A DNA stretch of 6,611 nucleotides from Asaia bogorensis (GTDB lineage Bacteria > Pseudomonadota > Alphaproteobacteria > Acetobacterales > Acetobacteraceae), in the NCBI GenBank assembly GCA_945874515.1, contig CAMCHA010000154.1, forward strand, positions 1-6,611, given 5' to 3'. Each line of letters starts with the position of its first letter. Positions within the stretch are counted from its first letter, which is position 1. Of the stretch, positions 6,533-6,611 are shown piece after piece. A program made the position numbers and the translations under genes. The notes under the pieces are model-generated. The model saw nothing but the letters and a program-made list of their open reading frames with translations. It did not search any database and was not told the origin of the DNA.

Positions 6533-6611
6533 CCGATCCAGAAAATGCCAAAGCCGAGGCGGCAGCGGAAGTGCCGGAGGTGATAGTGGCGCCGGAGCCT
6601 GAGGCGCTTGA
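6529..6611 (+). CDS. Start of an acidic hypothetical protein (3' end outside window)
   Basis: The ATG at 6529 overlaps the sixA stop by ATGA, and the frame stays open for 27 codons to the right edge. The visible N-terminus is Ala/Glu/Pro-rich (MTDPENAKAEAAAEV, then VIVAPEPEAL) and looks like a disordered, acidic leader. No domain can be identified. In alphaproteobacteria sixA is often followed by a CYTH/CHAD-domain (triphosphate/polyphosphate-binding) gene, which is a guess for this one based only on position. Reality as a coding region rests on the coupling overlap and an uninterrupted frame. Confidence 0.6.
   Translation, partial: MTDPENAKAEAAAEVPEVIVAPEPEAL

Overview
The window is a compact, GC-rich stretch of ordinary bacterial chromosome with nine genes, two of them cut by the window edges. 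Dense coding, repeated ATGA stop/start overlaps, an orphan Bug/TctC-type periplasmic receptor and close relatives of alphaproteobacterial photolyases all suggest an alphaproteobacterium, perhaps an Acetobacteraceae (Roseomonas-like). That lineage call is an inference from protein style, not from a search. I see no mobile element, tRNA, rRNA or CRISPR array.

Left block, + strand (1-1223): the C-terminal third of a class I CPD photolyase, overlapping by ATGA with a calcineurin-like metallophosphoesterase. The latter runs 12 bp tail-to-tail into the next gene.

Middle block, - strand (5907 down to 1212), read right to left: an SDR-family protein that lacks the catalytic tyrosine, an exported DUF6134-like protein, and an iron-sulfur (6-4)-type photolyase/cryptochrome (FeS-BCP). 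These three are joined by ATGA overlaps, so they form one translationally coupled unit. After a 67-bp gap come a TTT-family (Bug) solute receptor and a creatininase-family amidohydrolase, which look like a metabolic pair. The gap holds an 8-bp perfect inverted repeat whose distal arm contains the receptor's Shine-Dalgarno sequence, followed by an eight-base C run before the start codon.

Right block, + strand (6002-6611): a SixA-type histidine phosphatase, divergent from the SDR operon, overlapping by ATGA with the first 27 codons of an acidic protein that runs off the window. The SixA ribosome binding site sits in the 4-nt loop of a perfect 6-bp inverted repeat.

Together the two photolyases should cover both major UV lesions (cyclobutane dimers and 6-4 photoproducts). 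The most unusual signals are the SDR-like protein with Ile at the catalytic Tyr position, its tight coupling to an exported protein and an FeS photolyase, and two possible RNA hairpins at ribosome binding sites.
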